Positions 26,701 through 35,399 of a DNA stretch of 64,000 nt are shown here, piece by piece (the stretch's first letter is position 1; each line of letters begins with the position of its first letter). Below the pieces are notes generated by a model that searched no databases, was not told where the DNA came from, and saw nothing but the letters and a program-made list of their open reading frames with translations. This stretch comes from Nissolia schottii (lineage: Eukaryota > Streptophyta > Magnoliopsida > Fabales > Fabaceae), in assembly GCA_003254905.1 (NCBI GenBank), contig QANU01073812.1:583-64582 (forward strand). Reading direction: 5' to 3'. A program made the translations under genes and the position numbers.

Positions 26701-28498
26701 AATATGGTGAATGTTATGTTATTTCTTAATGTTTCGATTCTGTACAATAGACTATATTATGGCTTTTGGCCAAATAACTGACGAATACTAATTTGTACAA
26801 AGTAAACTAGAACAAATTTGAATCCTATCATATCTATCCTAATAAGGCAGAATAAATTAGAATAAATATGTACAGGTAATATAATATCTACGATAATATC
26901 TCAACAACCTATTTTTGTGCATGAATTAAACATCATGAACATGTATATATTGTTTAACATAACATTATTCACTTCTTCAGCTTGTGGGCCGGCTTTCTCA
27001 GGACGAACTGATGGCTCAGTTACCCTCATTTTTGCCTGCTCTGTTTGAAGCTTTCGGAAACCAGAGTGCAGATGTTCGTAAGGTACATAGGAACTATTAG
27101 GTGGTAGAAGTTTCTTATTTGTAAAGTGGTGTATGTGGTTATGAAAAATTTATAGAACAAGTAACAACTGAAGATTAGATGGTTTAGGCTTGTTTGGTAC
27201 TTTGTCTAAATAGTAGCCTGTTCCAACATTAGTAGCATCACTAATCAAAACTAATTAAAATTATTGAATAAAACTTGCTTTGAAAGATTTCAGCTGGTCT
27301 CAGGCTTTTTTGTTTATTTGAAACATTTCGTTGTTAGTTGAGAAATTGTCGCGAGATAATATGGACATAATACTTAGAAGTTAGAACCATTTATGGATAT
27401 TTACTGCTTGGACAAGGGGGCTTTGGATTTTCTTTAACACTGTGAACTATCTGTTTTTTCAGTCAAGTTAGTTTGCATTAATCACTATCTGTTACCAGGG
27501 ATTTCTATGGCTACAAGATGACTGCTCCTTTTTCTACCAATTCTTAATAATTTTCTTGCTCTGTATAATATCTGATAGTTCGATTCTCTCGAAATTTTGT
27601 GAGATGGTTTATAATTTCATATATACTTGAAAGGGAAAACTAAATTGGGATAAGTGTGGTAAAGGTATTTAGATTACATTTGGCTCACTGGAATTGTAAC
27701 CAGGATGAGCTAAGCTGGTTTGGTGGCTGCTATTTTAATAAAGAAAGCCATTAGTCATTGCCTGGAAATGTCCATTCCCTCGTATGATTCAAGGCCCAGT
27801 CTGTTCCATCAAGGGTTAGTTTCAGTCATTACATTAACCACTTCTACCTGCACTGCCCATTGTCACTACCTCCCATCATCCCTTACACAGCAGTGGGCAT
27901 CACTGCAACTACCTTGGGAACCCTAACCAACCAATTGCTCCCCAAAATTTTCCCCAACCACTTCACAGCTACCAACCAATTGCCCCCAAACTTTGCCCCA
28001 ACCACTTCACAGCTACTGTTGGTTGCCACAACATCTGCTACTACTGCCATTATCTCAACTAACTTTGTTATTTTTTCTCAGTCTATTCTGACAATGCGAC
28101 CTGATTTAACAAACCAAATGTAATCTTATGGTGTTAAGATATCCTTTGTATGTGACATGCCTTTGTGTATATGAGTGCTGATGGTTATTTTTAGTTGTTT
28201 TTCTAGATGATTAGTGACATACAAATTGGATAACTAACGTGATTGGCTACATGTAAAATTGTTTTCTTTGAATGAGCAGGATTGGTATTATTTCTCCTTC
28301 ATTGTTCTCATTTTATGTTCATGCTGTATGGTACAGACTGTTGTTTTCTGTCTAGTGGATATTTATATCATGCTTGGAAAATCATTCTTGCCATATTTGG
28401 AAGGGCTTAACAGCACACAGTTGAAGTTGGTCACCATTTATGCCAATCGAATCTCACAGGCTAGAACAGGAAAATCAATTGAAGCCACTCATGATTAG
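8706..28498 (+). CDS. CLASP: CLIP-associated protein CLASP, 21 coding exons, 1418 residues
   Basis: Microtubule plus-end and lattice regulator of the TOG/HEAT-repeat CLASP family. In plants it acts in cortical microtubule attachment, cell division and expansion (family knowledge). Exons by splice signal and protein continuity: 8706-9050, 11011-11166, 11269-11331, 12228-12296, 12475-12640, 13710-13871, 14520-14617, 15425-15499, 15582-15650, 15735-15820, 15893-16010, 16914-17012, 17095-17452, 17596-19304, 20035-20136, 20503-20607, 20728-20802, 20887-20955, 21090-21158, 26981-27082 and 28337-28498. They total 4257 nt with consistent phases and no internal stop. Landmarks: N-terminal TOG starting MEEALELARAKDVKERM; CLASP_N-type TOG around residues 280-500; Ser/Arg linker 505-700 (SSKQKVTAIESMLRGL); a further TOG near 700-950 (FQHLDDPHHKVAQAALSTLA); C-terminal HEAT domain ending QARTGKSIEATHD. 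Length matches Arabidopsis CLASP (about 1439). The linker near residues 660-680 looks some 30 residues shorter than I recall in relatives. Intron 19 carries a whole copia element. Confidence 0.95.
11437..11690. repeat. Repeat element in CLASP intron 3 with short direct ends
   Basis: Near-identical 45-bp words (ACCATC.CT.CCAAA..ATAAGCTATT) at about 11441-11485 and 11639-11683 bracket about 150 bp containing CAAGCCCATATAA and AGGATTGAACTCTGGATC. The middle resembles a dispersed dicot repeat that I recall but cannot name with certainty. A miniature LTR-like or SINE-like element is possible. Confidence 0.45.
12669..12792. mobile_element. MITE-like palindrome just downstream of CLASP exon 5
   Basis: Left end GATCCTCTAAAGTGAGAAAA and the reverse complement of the right end (GAATCTTTCTAAAGTGCGAAAG) form imperfect terminal inverted repeats of about 35 bp that extend into GGGG(C/T)GAGC. 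It starts 29 bp after the exon-5 donor. Similar CTAAAGTGAG-ended elements lie at 41836-41955 and 42631-42750. I see no clear target duplication. Confidence 0.6.
21785..22018 (-). repeat. 3' LTR of copia element 1
   Basis: 234 bp, ending TCTCAACA on the + strand next to CTCCCCCTCAAG (the purine tract complement). The outer edge abuts the ACCTA duplication. Confidence 0.9.
22140..22275 (-). pseudogene. Copia element 1 RNase H remnant
   Basis: On the - strand the translated words [25 protein letters not shown] and HFIKEKLES match copia RNase H, but an in-frame TGA replaces the residue before HFIK. It lies about 120 bp from the 3' LTR, as expected. Confidence 0.75.
22862..23212 (-). pseudogene. 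Copia element 1 reverse-transcriptase remnant
   Basis: Contains the RT words [29 protein letters not shown] and the catalytic YVDD near its end. The reading frame is cut on both sides and the palm and thumb are incomplete, so no functional enzyme is possible. Confidence 0.85.
23910..24669 (-). pseudogene. Copia element 1 integrase remnant
   Basis: Overlapping frames carry SLIHSDVWGT (first catalytic Asp), LHSDNGREYVNQHF (second Asp) and TPQTNGVATRKKRH. In copia integrases the last motif normally reads GVAERKxRH, so the catalytic Glu of the DDE triad is replaced by Thr. Frameshifts separate the core from the C-terminal piece (VKCIFLGYVPNKTGYKC). The enzyme would be inactive. Confidence 0.82.
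25106..25399 (-). pseudogene. Copia element 1 protease start
   Basis: The frame ends LWIIDSGA, the aspartic-protease active-site word (DSGA) of copia polyproteins, close to a stop. It overlaps the gag tail in another frame, which shows a frameshift. Only the N-terminal active-site region is recognisable. Confidence 0.7.
25284..26236 (-). pseudogene. Copia element 1 gag remnant
   Basis: The frame 26236-25847 has a Pro-rich start and the UBN2/Retrotran_gag features NYLQWAQVIRHTLKGR and LIMTWLWNSM. It is broken, and a second frame 25772-25284 carries FLSGLNLEYDPIRVQVLG and a zinc-knuckle-like WCSYCKKSSHTKEF whose last cysteine is missing. At least one frameshift or stop separates the parts. Gag would package the element RNA in intact relatives. 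Confidence 0.8.
26680..26906 (-). repeat. 5' LTR of copia element 1
   Basis: 227 bp, same family as 21785-22018. The inner edge abuts the complement of the initiator tRNA-Met primer site (AGCTTTGATACCT). Confidence 0.9.
27925..28020. repeat. Short tandem duplication in CLASP intron 20
   Basis: Two adjacent copies of about 45 bp containing CCAACCACTTCACAGCTAC and CAACCAATTGC. The Pro/Thr-rich open frame here follows from composition and is not a gene. Confidence 0.6.
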
Positions 28499-29570
28499 CA
28501 AGTTCATCTGGAAGGGAAATTGTGGGTTTTGGGTGTTTTCTTTTTCATTGTGTATTTTGTATATTTTCATGCATGAGTTTTTGAGGTGGGTTTTCGTTGT
28601 CTTTCCTTCCTTATCTTTTGTCTTATATATATATTTTTGGTCTTCTTTTTCCCTGTCATTGTTTGATTTGGAGAGTGCTAGTGCTGTAACACACTGCAAA
28701 TTGTAATCTACTTTGAGGAAACATCATTGATTGTATGAAATGGTTTTGGAAAAGGTCTCATTGGTTTTTGATTCGGTCACTTAAAATTTTTGGGATTTTG
28801 GCATGCAAAAGTTTAGGAAGCAGCTTTTCAAGTTGTAATTCTTGCATGGAGTTTGTTGAACCCTGGGGTTTGTCTGTTACCTCTGATACCAGAATTGTTT
28901 TTTTTTTTTTTAAACTCAGACAAGAATATGGTCAATGGCAATGATGCAGTGCAATATTGGTCTTTAGAAAATTTAGAGCATTTATTTTATTTTATTTTAT
29001 GTTTTTAATCTGTTTCATATCTTTTCATGATTTTATGTAGGAAATAGTAAAATCAAAATAAAATCTAAAAAAATGAAAAATTGAAAATAAGAAATGAAAA
29101 TAGGAAATGAATCATAAACCAAACATGCCTTTAGCCTTTCTTGCATGTGTTAAATAAATGGTTCATGGTGGACTGGAGTGTTTATAGAAATTACAAAACT
29201 AATGTTCATTTGGATGTTATCCGAACTATATTTGCCCTTAGTTATTTTGTTTTGTTCGAAAGAAGCCTTGTAATGTACGAAAAGGCCTGTAGAAACGGTC
29301 TAGGGTGCACAAAGGCTACAACCAATATGTTCTAAATCACCTAACACTGGAACATGCTCTGGCCTTGGCTTAAGCCTCATTAGAAACCTCCATGGGAAAA
29401 ATTCTTCAGGGAAAGCCCACAGAAGAAAAGAGTACCTAATAAATTGGGTAAAAGAAGGCATGCAAGCCCAAAATGAAAAGTGAAAAAACATCTAAGACCC
29501 TAACGACGTGAAATATCAATTAAAAGACAAAAAGAAACAAGCCTGGCCCAAGTCAACGCCCATCTTATAA
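28499..29570. other. CLASP 3' UTR and downstream intergenic DNA
   Basis: About the first 250 bp after the TAG at 28496-28498 are U-rich and probably form the 3' UTR. No convincing single polyadenylation signal stands out. A poly-T run at about 28900 and low-complexity DNA follow. No further gene was seen. Confidence 0.45.
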
Positions 29571-29757
29571 TTTTTTTTTGGTTGCCTGCCCAGTTCTAAA
29601 CCTTTGCCTTAATTAATTCAAGTCGACCTGGGTCGCGAACCTAGCTATGATGAGTGAGTCTACTAACGGAGATAACTACGTATAAAAGGTTTCGAACTCG
29701 AGACCTGTTTAAACGATAATGAGTCGTTTACCACTCAAACCAACTCCCGTTGGTGAC
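29571..29757 (-). mobile_element. tRNA-derived SINE with target duplication
   Basis: On the - strand it starts GTCACCAACGGGAGTTGG, then has an A-box-like TTGAGTGGTAAACG and a B-box-like GAGTTCGAAACC, as in RNA polymerase III promoters of tRNA genes, and ends CAACC plus a nine-base A tail. The flanks are TTATAAAATAG and TTATAAGATGG (29758-29768 and 29560-29570), an 11-bp duplication with two mismatches. It is 187 bp and non-coding, and would depend on a LINE for mobility. Confidence 0.85.
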
Positions 29758-29851
29758 CTATTTTATAAATGATACATTATTTTGTCTAACTCAAGGCTTG
29801 ACCCTTTTTTTGCTATAACAGTAACCAATTGTAAAAACCCCATGAACTATG

Positions 29852-30010
29852 AGGCCTAGCACAATTGGTAGCTAGTTAGGTTCTTTAAACATTTAGTTAG
29901 AAGTTTGATTTTTAACAGTATGTATGGAGAGAGTCTCATGGCTAGTGATATACACACTTTAGTGAACTCAACCTCCACCTTTGGTGAGAACAAAAAAATA
30001 AAATAAAACT
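29852..30010 (+). mobile_element. Second SINE-like element
   Basis: Begins GGCCTAGCACAATTGGTAGC, which resembles a tRNA 5' half with an A box. A degenerate B-box word AGAAGTTTGATTTTT follows about 40 bp on, and it ends in an A-rich AAAAAAATAAAATAAAA tail. I found no clear target duplication, so the call rests on the layout. Confidence 0.55.
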
Positions 30011-30161
30011 AGAAAACAATCAAAGGATTCAAGGTCATAAAAATCATTTGAATGTTGCATCATCGTTCTTTTATGACCTAGCAATCAAAATCCTAACATA
30101 CATTACAATATCAATACACTAATGGTCAAACAATCATATTTCTATATGTAAGCTATCTACC

Positions 30162-30388
30162 CTAATTGTGAAAGAGATGCATAAGATTCTCAGAGTAAAG
30201 AAATTGAATAACTTTTATTATTAATGATGCAATCTGTCTAATACAAAGAGAAGTGACCCCTTTATATAGTGGGAAGAGAACACCTGAGAGGAAAACAGCA
30301 GGTATGGCACCTATTAACAAATTTTAACTAATATACAACAAACTCAATAATCTATAACAAAATGCCTAATTGAATTTATCCCTTATCA
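30162..30388 (-). repeat. 3' LTR of copia element 2
   Basis: About 227 bp beginning CTAATTGTGAAAGAGATGC on the + strand and ending CCTTATCA. The first ~44 bp recur at 34271-34314. Confidence 0.8.
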
Positions 30389-30480
30389 GCCCCCTCAAAC
30401 AAATGGTTTGCAAAGAGAGGACCCTGAGTTTGTGCTTAAACTTGAGAAATGGTGTGGCAGGAAGCAGTTTGGTGAGCACA

Positions 30481-30678
30481 TTAGCCACCTGTTATGCAAA
30501 AAGAATGTGAGACAGAAACCAGTTTTTGAGAGACCTTATCGCGAACAAAGTGTAAGTCTATTTCAAAATGCTTAGTCCTGCTGTGAAAGATTGGATTTTC
30601 TGCAAGTACAATAGCACTAATGTTATCACAGAACATCTTGGGAGAGATAGGGAGTGGAATCCGCAATGCATGTAGCAA
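30481..30678 (-). pseudogene. Copia element 2 RNase H remnant
   Basis: Contains FCDNISAIVLAENPIFHSRT and KHFEIDLHFVRDKV, characteristic of copia RNase H. The frame is separated from the RT frame by breaks. Confidence 0.85.
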
Positions 30679-30826
30679 ATTCTGTATCCATACTAAGTCT
30701 GCTAAAGCTGTTGCAAGGTTGTGAAAATTCCGCTTTTATGCTAGAGCGGTTGACTGCTTGTTACTTTTTGCTTATCCAAGAAATGGAATTAGAACCTAAA
30801 TAAATGCAATATCCTAAGGTAGACTT

Positions 30827-31393
30827 CTAGTCATCAACATTCGTAGCCCAATCTAAATCAGTGAAGGCCAGAAGATGCAGATTATCAATCTTAGAAAATA
30901 CTAAACCATGATCAATTGTCTGAGCAAGATACCTCAAAATCCTTTTACTACCTTCCAATGTGGCACTAAAGGTTTGTGTATGTATTACTTTGTTGACCGA
31001 ATAAACTATATTAGGTCTAGTTAAAGTTGCATACTGCAATCCTCTAACGATGAACCTGTATAGGGTAGCATCATCAAAGTCAGCAGCACCTGTCGCAGTT
31101 AAAGTAGGAACTGACAACATTGGAGTTGGCATGGAAATTGAGGATGACATATTAGCTTCAGGCAGTATATTGGAAATATACTTAGATTGAGATAGGAGAA
31201 GTTGACCTGCAGTGGGGTAATGAGCTTCAATGCCAAGGAAATAGTGCATGGTACCGAGATCTTGTAGTGAAAAGATATGATGCAATTGATTTATTAAAAT
31301 AGACAATTCATAAGGATTATCACTAGTGACAAATATATCATCTACATAAGCTAAGAAATAAATGGTACTACCATTAGGAAATCTAGTAAACAA
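30827..31393 (-). pseudogene. Copia element 2 reverse-transcriptase C-terminal part
   Basis: 188-residue frame with the catalytic YVDD (IYFLAYVDDIFVTSDN), LQDLGTMHYFLGIEAH and LTRPNIVYSVN motifs of copia RT/connection regions. The N-terminal RT half is in other, broken frames at about 31400-31750. Confidence 0.87.
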
Positions 31394-32253
31394 AGAAGGA
31401 TCAAATTTGGCATTTGTAAAGCCAAATTGCTGTAAAGTGCTACAAATTTGAAGAAACCAAGCTCGGGTGCTTGATTAAGGCCTTATATAGCTTTGTTCAA
31501 TTTACATACCATAAAAAAGACATCATTAAAATCAAATTGGTGAATATGCCAACCTCTAGAAAGAGCTATGGTGAGAATAAGTCTGATAGTGGCAGGTTTG
31601 ATTGCAGGGCTATAAACCTTATCAAAATTCAACCTTGGTCTTTGATGAAATCCTTTAGCAACTAATTGAGCTTTATATCTTTGTATAGAACTATCATGAT
31701 TCCTTTTTATACTAAAAATTCATTTACATCCTATGGGATTAATGTTGTCTGAAAGGGAAACCAGAGTCCAAGTATTATTCTTTTGAAGAACCTCATATTC
31801 CTCAAGCATTGCTTTCTTCCAATGAGGGGAGAGCAATGCCTGAGCAACTAATGAGGGAATGATATGATTTAAATTTGAGGAATTTGCGTTACCGTAAAGG
31901 TTTTTGGTTTAACTATACTAGATTTTCCTCTGGTCTGCATAGGGTGTGCATTCTGCACAGGAGGATGAGAGGTAAAGTGGTTGGTGAGTAAGAGAAGAGG
32001 AACCTCAATACCATTTGAGGAAACTAAAGGTTGGAGGGGGGATGCAGGCTAGGTGGTTGAGGTGCAGGGGAATGAGAGGAAATAATAGGAATTGAGGGCA
32101 GGGTTAGAGAATTATAAGAAGGAAAGAAGGAAGTAGGTGTTGTGTTTTGAATTTTAAAAGGAAAGAGACTTTCATCAAAGATAACATTGTGAGAGACAAA
32201 AATTTTACCCGTGGGAGATAAACATTTATATCCATTTTGATTGGAAGGATATC

Positions 32254-32919
32254 CTAAAAAATGCATTGGTGAGATTTGTAGTCAAACTTAAGGGGATTGT
32301 AGGGCCTAAGGTAAGGATAACAAGAACAACCAAAGACCCTAAAGAAATTATAGTCAAGATTTTGATGAAACAACACCTCAAAGGGAGACCTACATTTGTG
32401 ATTAAAGGAGGGCAAACAATTGATAAGATGTGTAGCTGAGAGAAAAGCTTCATCCCAAAATTCTAAAGGAAGGGATGCAGTAGCAAGGAGAGCTAATCTT
32501 GTCTCTGTGATGTGTGTATGTTTCCTCTCAACCTTAGCATTTTGTTGGTGGGCACAGGGACAAGATAGGCGATGATTAATTCCATGAGATTGAAGGAAGT
32601 CCTTAAAGGCAGTGGATAAAAATCTTGTGCCATTATCAGATTGAAAGGACTTAAGTGGAAAACCATTTTGTTTTTCCATAAAAATCTTGTATCGTAGAAA
32701 AGTGAAAACTTGAGGTTTATTTGAAAGCAAGTAGATGCAATTATAGTTAGAATAAGCATCTGCAAAGCAAACATAGTACCTAAAATTAGATCTAGACCGC
32801 ACATCAAAATATACAAGTTCTAAGGGAGAGTGAAAAATATGAGTAGAATATTCATATGGTAATTGAAGTAGTTTAGCCATACAACATGGTTCACATGCAA
32901 GAACTTGTGTCTGAGACAT
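32254..32919 (-). pseudogene. Copia element 2 integrase core
   Basis: Frame of 221 residues with SFQSDNGTRFLSTAFKDF, HQQNAKVERKHTHITET (catalytic Glu retained) and a downstream VFGCSCYPYLRPYN block. The upstream zinc-binding GAG-pre-integrase piece (RHLGHPA) sits in a separate frame at 32963-33196. Enzyme activity is unlikely because the polyprotein is broken. Confidence 0.85.
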
Positions 32920-33240
32920 TGATGGAAATTTTACATTTTGATAACACTATATCTATTGTCTTCTAAGCAGGATGGCCTAAATGCCTGTGCCAAGTCTTAA
33001 AAGAGATACAAATGGTAGCATTAGCAGAAATATAAAAAATGTTAACTGATCCGCGAGGGATTAAGACATGTTGAAATTGATAAACTCCATCTCTAAGAAA
33101 TCCTTGAAGCAGTGTCTCCTTGGAAACCTGCGATTTTATGCAACAATGGTTAGGGTAGAATTCAAAAAATACGTTATCTCTTGCAAATTTAGACACACTA
33201 CTGAGGTTCTTTGTTATTTAAGGAATATGCAAGAGATTAT

Positions 33241-34262
33241 TCAATTGAAAGGAAGTATTAGACATGTTGGAATGAAAAAAATGGAATTTCCTAAGTGATA
33301 GGAAATACCTTGACCATTACCAATATAGACTTGATCCGAGCCCTGATATTTCTTGGAAGTTAAGAGATTATTGCGATTAGATGTTATATGATGAGAAGCC
33401 CTAGAATTAGGATACCAAGCAGGATCAATGATCGTGGCTGGGATTGCAACATAGGCTCCGGGTGCAACATATTGTGTAGGAGAGATATATGAGCCAACAA
33501 GATGAGCCATCATAGCCAGTGGATCTGCCACCATGGGAGAAACAACCTCCACGGCCACGTCTTCCCCCCCAAATCCATGACCTTGAACCCCAGAATCCAA
33601 AGAAAAGGTTTGGGTGATATTGTCCTGAACTAAACAACCACCTTTGGGTTTCTTCAAACGTTCTAGCAGCATTTCTTCTTGCGCCATAAGCAGAGCCTCA
33701 ACCTCTTCAATGGAGAAGGAAAGAGAGCGAGATAGAACAGTAGTGATAAAATGAACATACTCTTCAAAAAGACCATCAAGAATGGTCGATATGTGTTGAT
33801 CCTCCATGGGGGGTTCCTCCCACAGCGGCAAGAGAAACAACAATTCATTTAATTTGAAGAAGGTATTCCAGAAGCTGCACCTTGTTTCTTGATGGATTTC
33901 AATTGATTCTATAATTTCTTCACCTTCAATTTTGTCTGGGAGGCAAAATATGTTTGGATTCTGGACCAAATTTCATGAGCGTAATTGCATCCAACGACGC
34001 GATTATGAAATGACGAATCCATGGAAGCCAGCAACCATGAAACAAGGTGGATAATATTGTTTTCTCCATGCTTTGAAATCCTTTGTTTCAGTGGTTGATG
34101 TAGAATTAGACTCAGAGGCAAATTGGGGAGGAACCTTGTCCTTCTTGAAATGATCTTCAAGATCATGAACACGGAAAGATGCCAACTCAAGATGATTCCA
34201 TGACAAGAATGATTCTTCAGTGAGCTCATCAGCGATTGGGTGCGCAANGATCGTACCTGCAA
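33241..34262 (-). pseudogene. Copia element 2 gag remnant
   Basis: Frames 34262-33909 and 33969-33241 carry the UBN2-type words FKAWRKQYYPPCF, ILDGLFEEYVHFITTV and SIEEVEALLMAQEEMLLERL, and a degenerate protease-like WYPNSRASHHITS. A frameshift joins the two parts. Base 34248 is ambiguous. Confidence 0.75.
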
Positions 34263-34314
34263 CTGATACCCTAATCATGACAGAGATGCATAAGATTTTC
34301 ATAGAGTAAAGAAA

Positions 34315-34784
34315 CGGGCTATTAACTTAGGCATAGATAAACATTGTGTATACGGTGTGATTAGGGTCGGATTACAAAATTTATTTTTGTGTGGGTCAAT
34401 TTAGAAGTGGGATTTTTTAAATCCATTTTTTCAAGAAAAAAATAAAAATAAAAGTCAACTAACATGTGATTTAACATTTTGAAGTCAAATTTTCTCATTC
34501 TAATTTTAGACGTGATTGACATCTTAAATCTCATGATTGACATGATTTGACATTTTGAAGTCGAATTTTGCCAAAAAAATTTAATTATGCTAAGTTTTTC
34601 TCTATAAATATTCAGACCCATTTATTTGTTATTCGTCCCAAACCAAAATGAAATTCATCTCATTCACTTTTATTTCTTCTTGTTATTCATTTGTGTCTCT
34701 TTTTTTGTTTAAGAGAGTGCATAGAAAAGGTGTATAGAGAAATTATGAAGATAAAGTGAGAGGAAAAAATGAGTAGAGAAATAC
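34315..34784. other. AT-rich spacer, no gene recognised
   Basis: Low-complexity DNA between the truncated copia element and the MULE fragment. It has several ACATTTTGAAGTC-like near repeats around 34480 and 34550, but no coding signal. Confidence 0.45.
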
Positions 34785-35145
34785 CCTTGCCATCATACGA
34801 TGGAATGTTGCAATAATGCAAGACTGGATTGGAATGTTTATGTTGACAAAGTTTATACCATGGTTGAACTAGGTAAGGTTTACGAGAAAGAGTTTGAGGT
34901 TGTTGGTAACTAATCCATGTGGCTGGTGTATGATGGTCCGTTAATTCTTCCATACCTTAACAAAAGGCGTAACAAACCAGGTCAGCCCAAATCAACTCGG
35001 TACCGCAATGAAATGGATTCGAGAGAGTTTCGAAGGCCGAGACAATGTACTTATTGTTGGAGCTCTGATCACAATAGTAGCCAATTTCCTTTTAGTGGAG
35101 CAGGCCCAAGTCAATGGCTATTATTAAATATCTTTGTATTTTAGT
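34785..35145 (+). pseudogene. MULE (MuDR-type) transposase C-terminal fragment
   Basis: Translation shows a SWIM-like PCHHTM word, then NVYVDKVYTMVELGKVYEKEF, a stop, and WLVYDGPLILPYLNKRRNKP, QPKSTRYRNEMDSREFRRP and a CCHC-like knuckle CTYCWSSDHNSSQF in which the last Cys has become Phe. This is the usual end of plant MuDR-like transposases. The catalytic domain upstream is missing. Confidence 0.8.
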
Positions 35146-35399
35146 TTTTGAATGTGTAAAATGAGACGCGTTCATTACAATATAATATAAAATATTTTAA
35201 CACGCGAAATTATTAAGCACATAATATAATATACTTTATAAAACATTACAATATTACTTTTCATTGACAATCGACAGCTATATCCTAGCCTCGATTCCTG
35301 TTTATTGGAAGAGGCGCCCATTTGTCCGAAGCATGGATGACCTCATTTGGACACAAGATTCCTCCCTGACGATTGTATAATGAAGGAGCAGACACCAGT

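Larger units (their letters stand above)
21785..26906 (-). mobile_element. Ty1/copia element in CLASP intron 19, complete but dead, 5122 bp
   Basis: The element lies antisense to CLASP. LTRs at 21785-22018 and 26680-26906 are flanked by ACCTA duplications (21780-21784, 26907-26911). On the - strand the purine tract CTTGAGGGGGAG directly precedes the 3' LTR (TGTTGAGATATT), and a GGTATCAAAGC primer site follows the 5' LTR. Domain order gag-protease-integrase-RT-RNase H is copia-type. Stops, frameshifts and lost catalytic residues interrupt it, and by eye the LTRs differ at about two dozen sites, so it is an old insertion. The CLASP exons on each side (21090-21158, 26981-27082) remain in phase, so the element is spliced out with the intron. 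Confidence 0.93.
30162..34314 (-). mobile_element. Ty1/copia element 2, 5' LTR truncated
   Basis: The left (3') LTR is 30162-30388, ending TTATCA next to GCCCCCTCAAAC (purine tract complement). At the right, CTGATACC (primer site complement, 34263-34270) is followed by only about 44 bp matching the LTR start before similarity stops, so most of the 5' LTR is gone. The order gag, integrase, RT, RNase H on the - strand is copia-type. Many stops and frameshifts make it inactive. One undetermined base lies at 34248. Confidence 0.88.

Noticed and set aside
27720-28123. Thr/Pro-rich ORFs in CLASP intron 20
   Set aside because: Intronic, generated by a short tandem duplication. The CLASP exon chain skips this stretch in phase.
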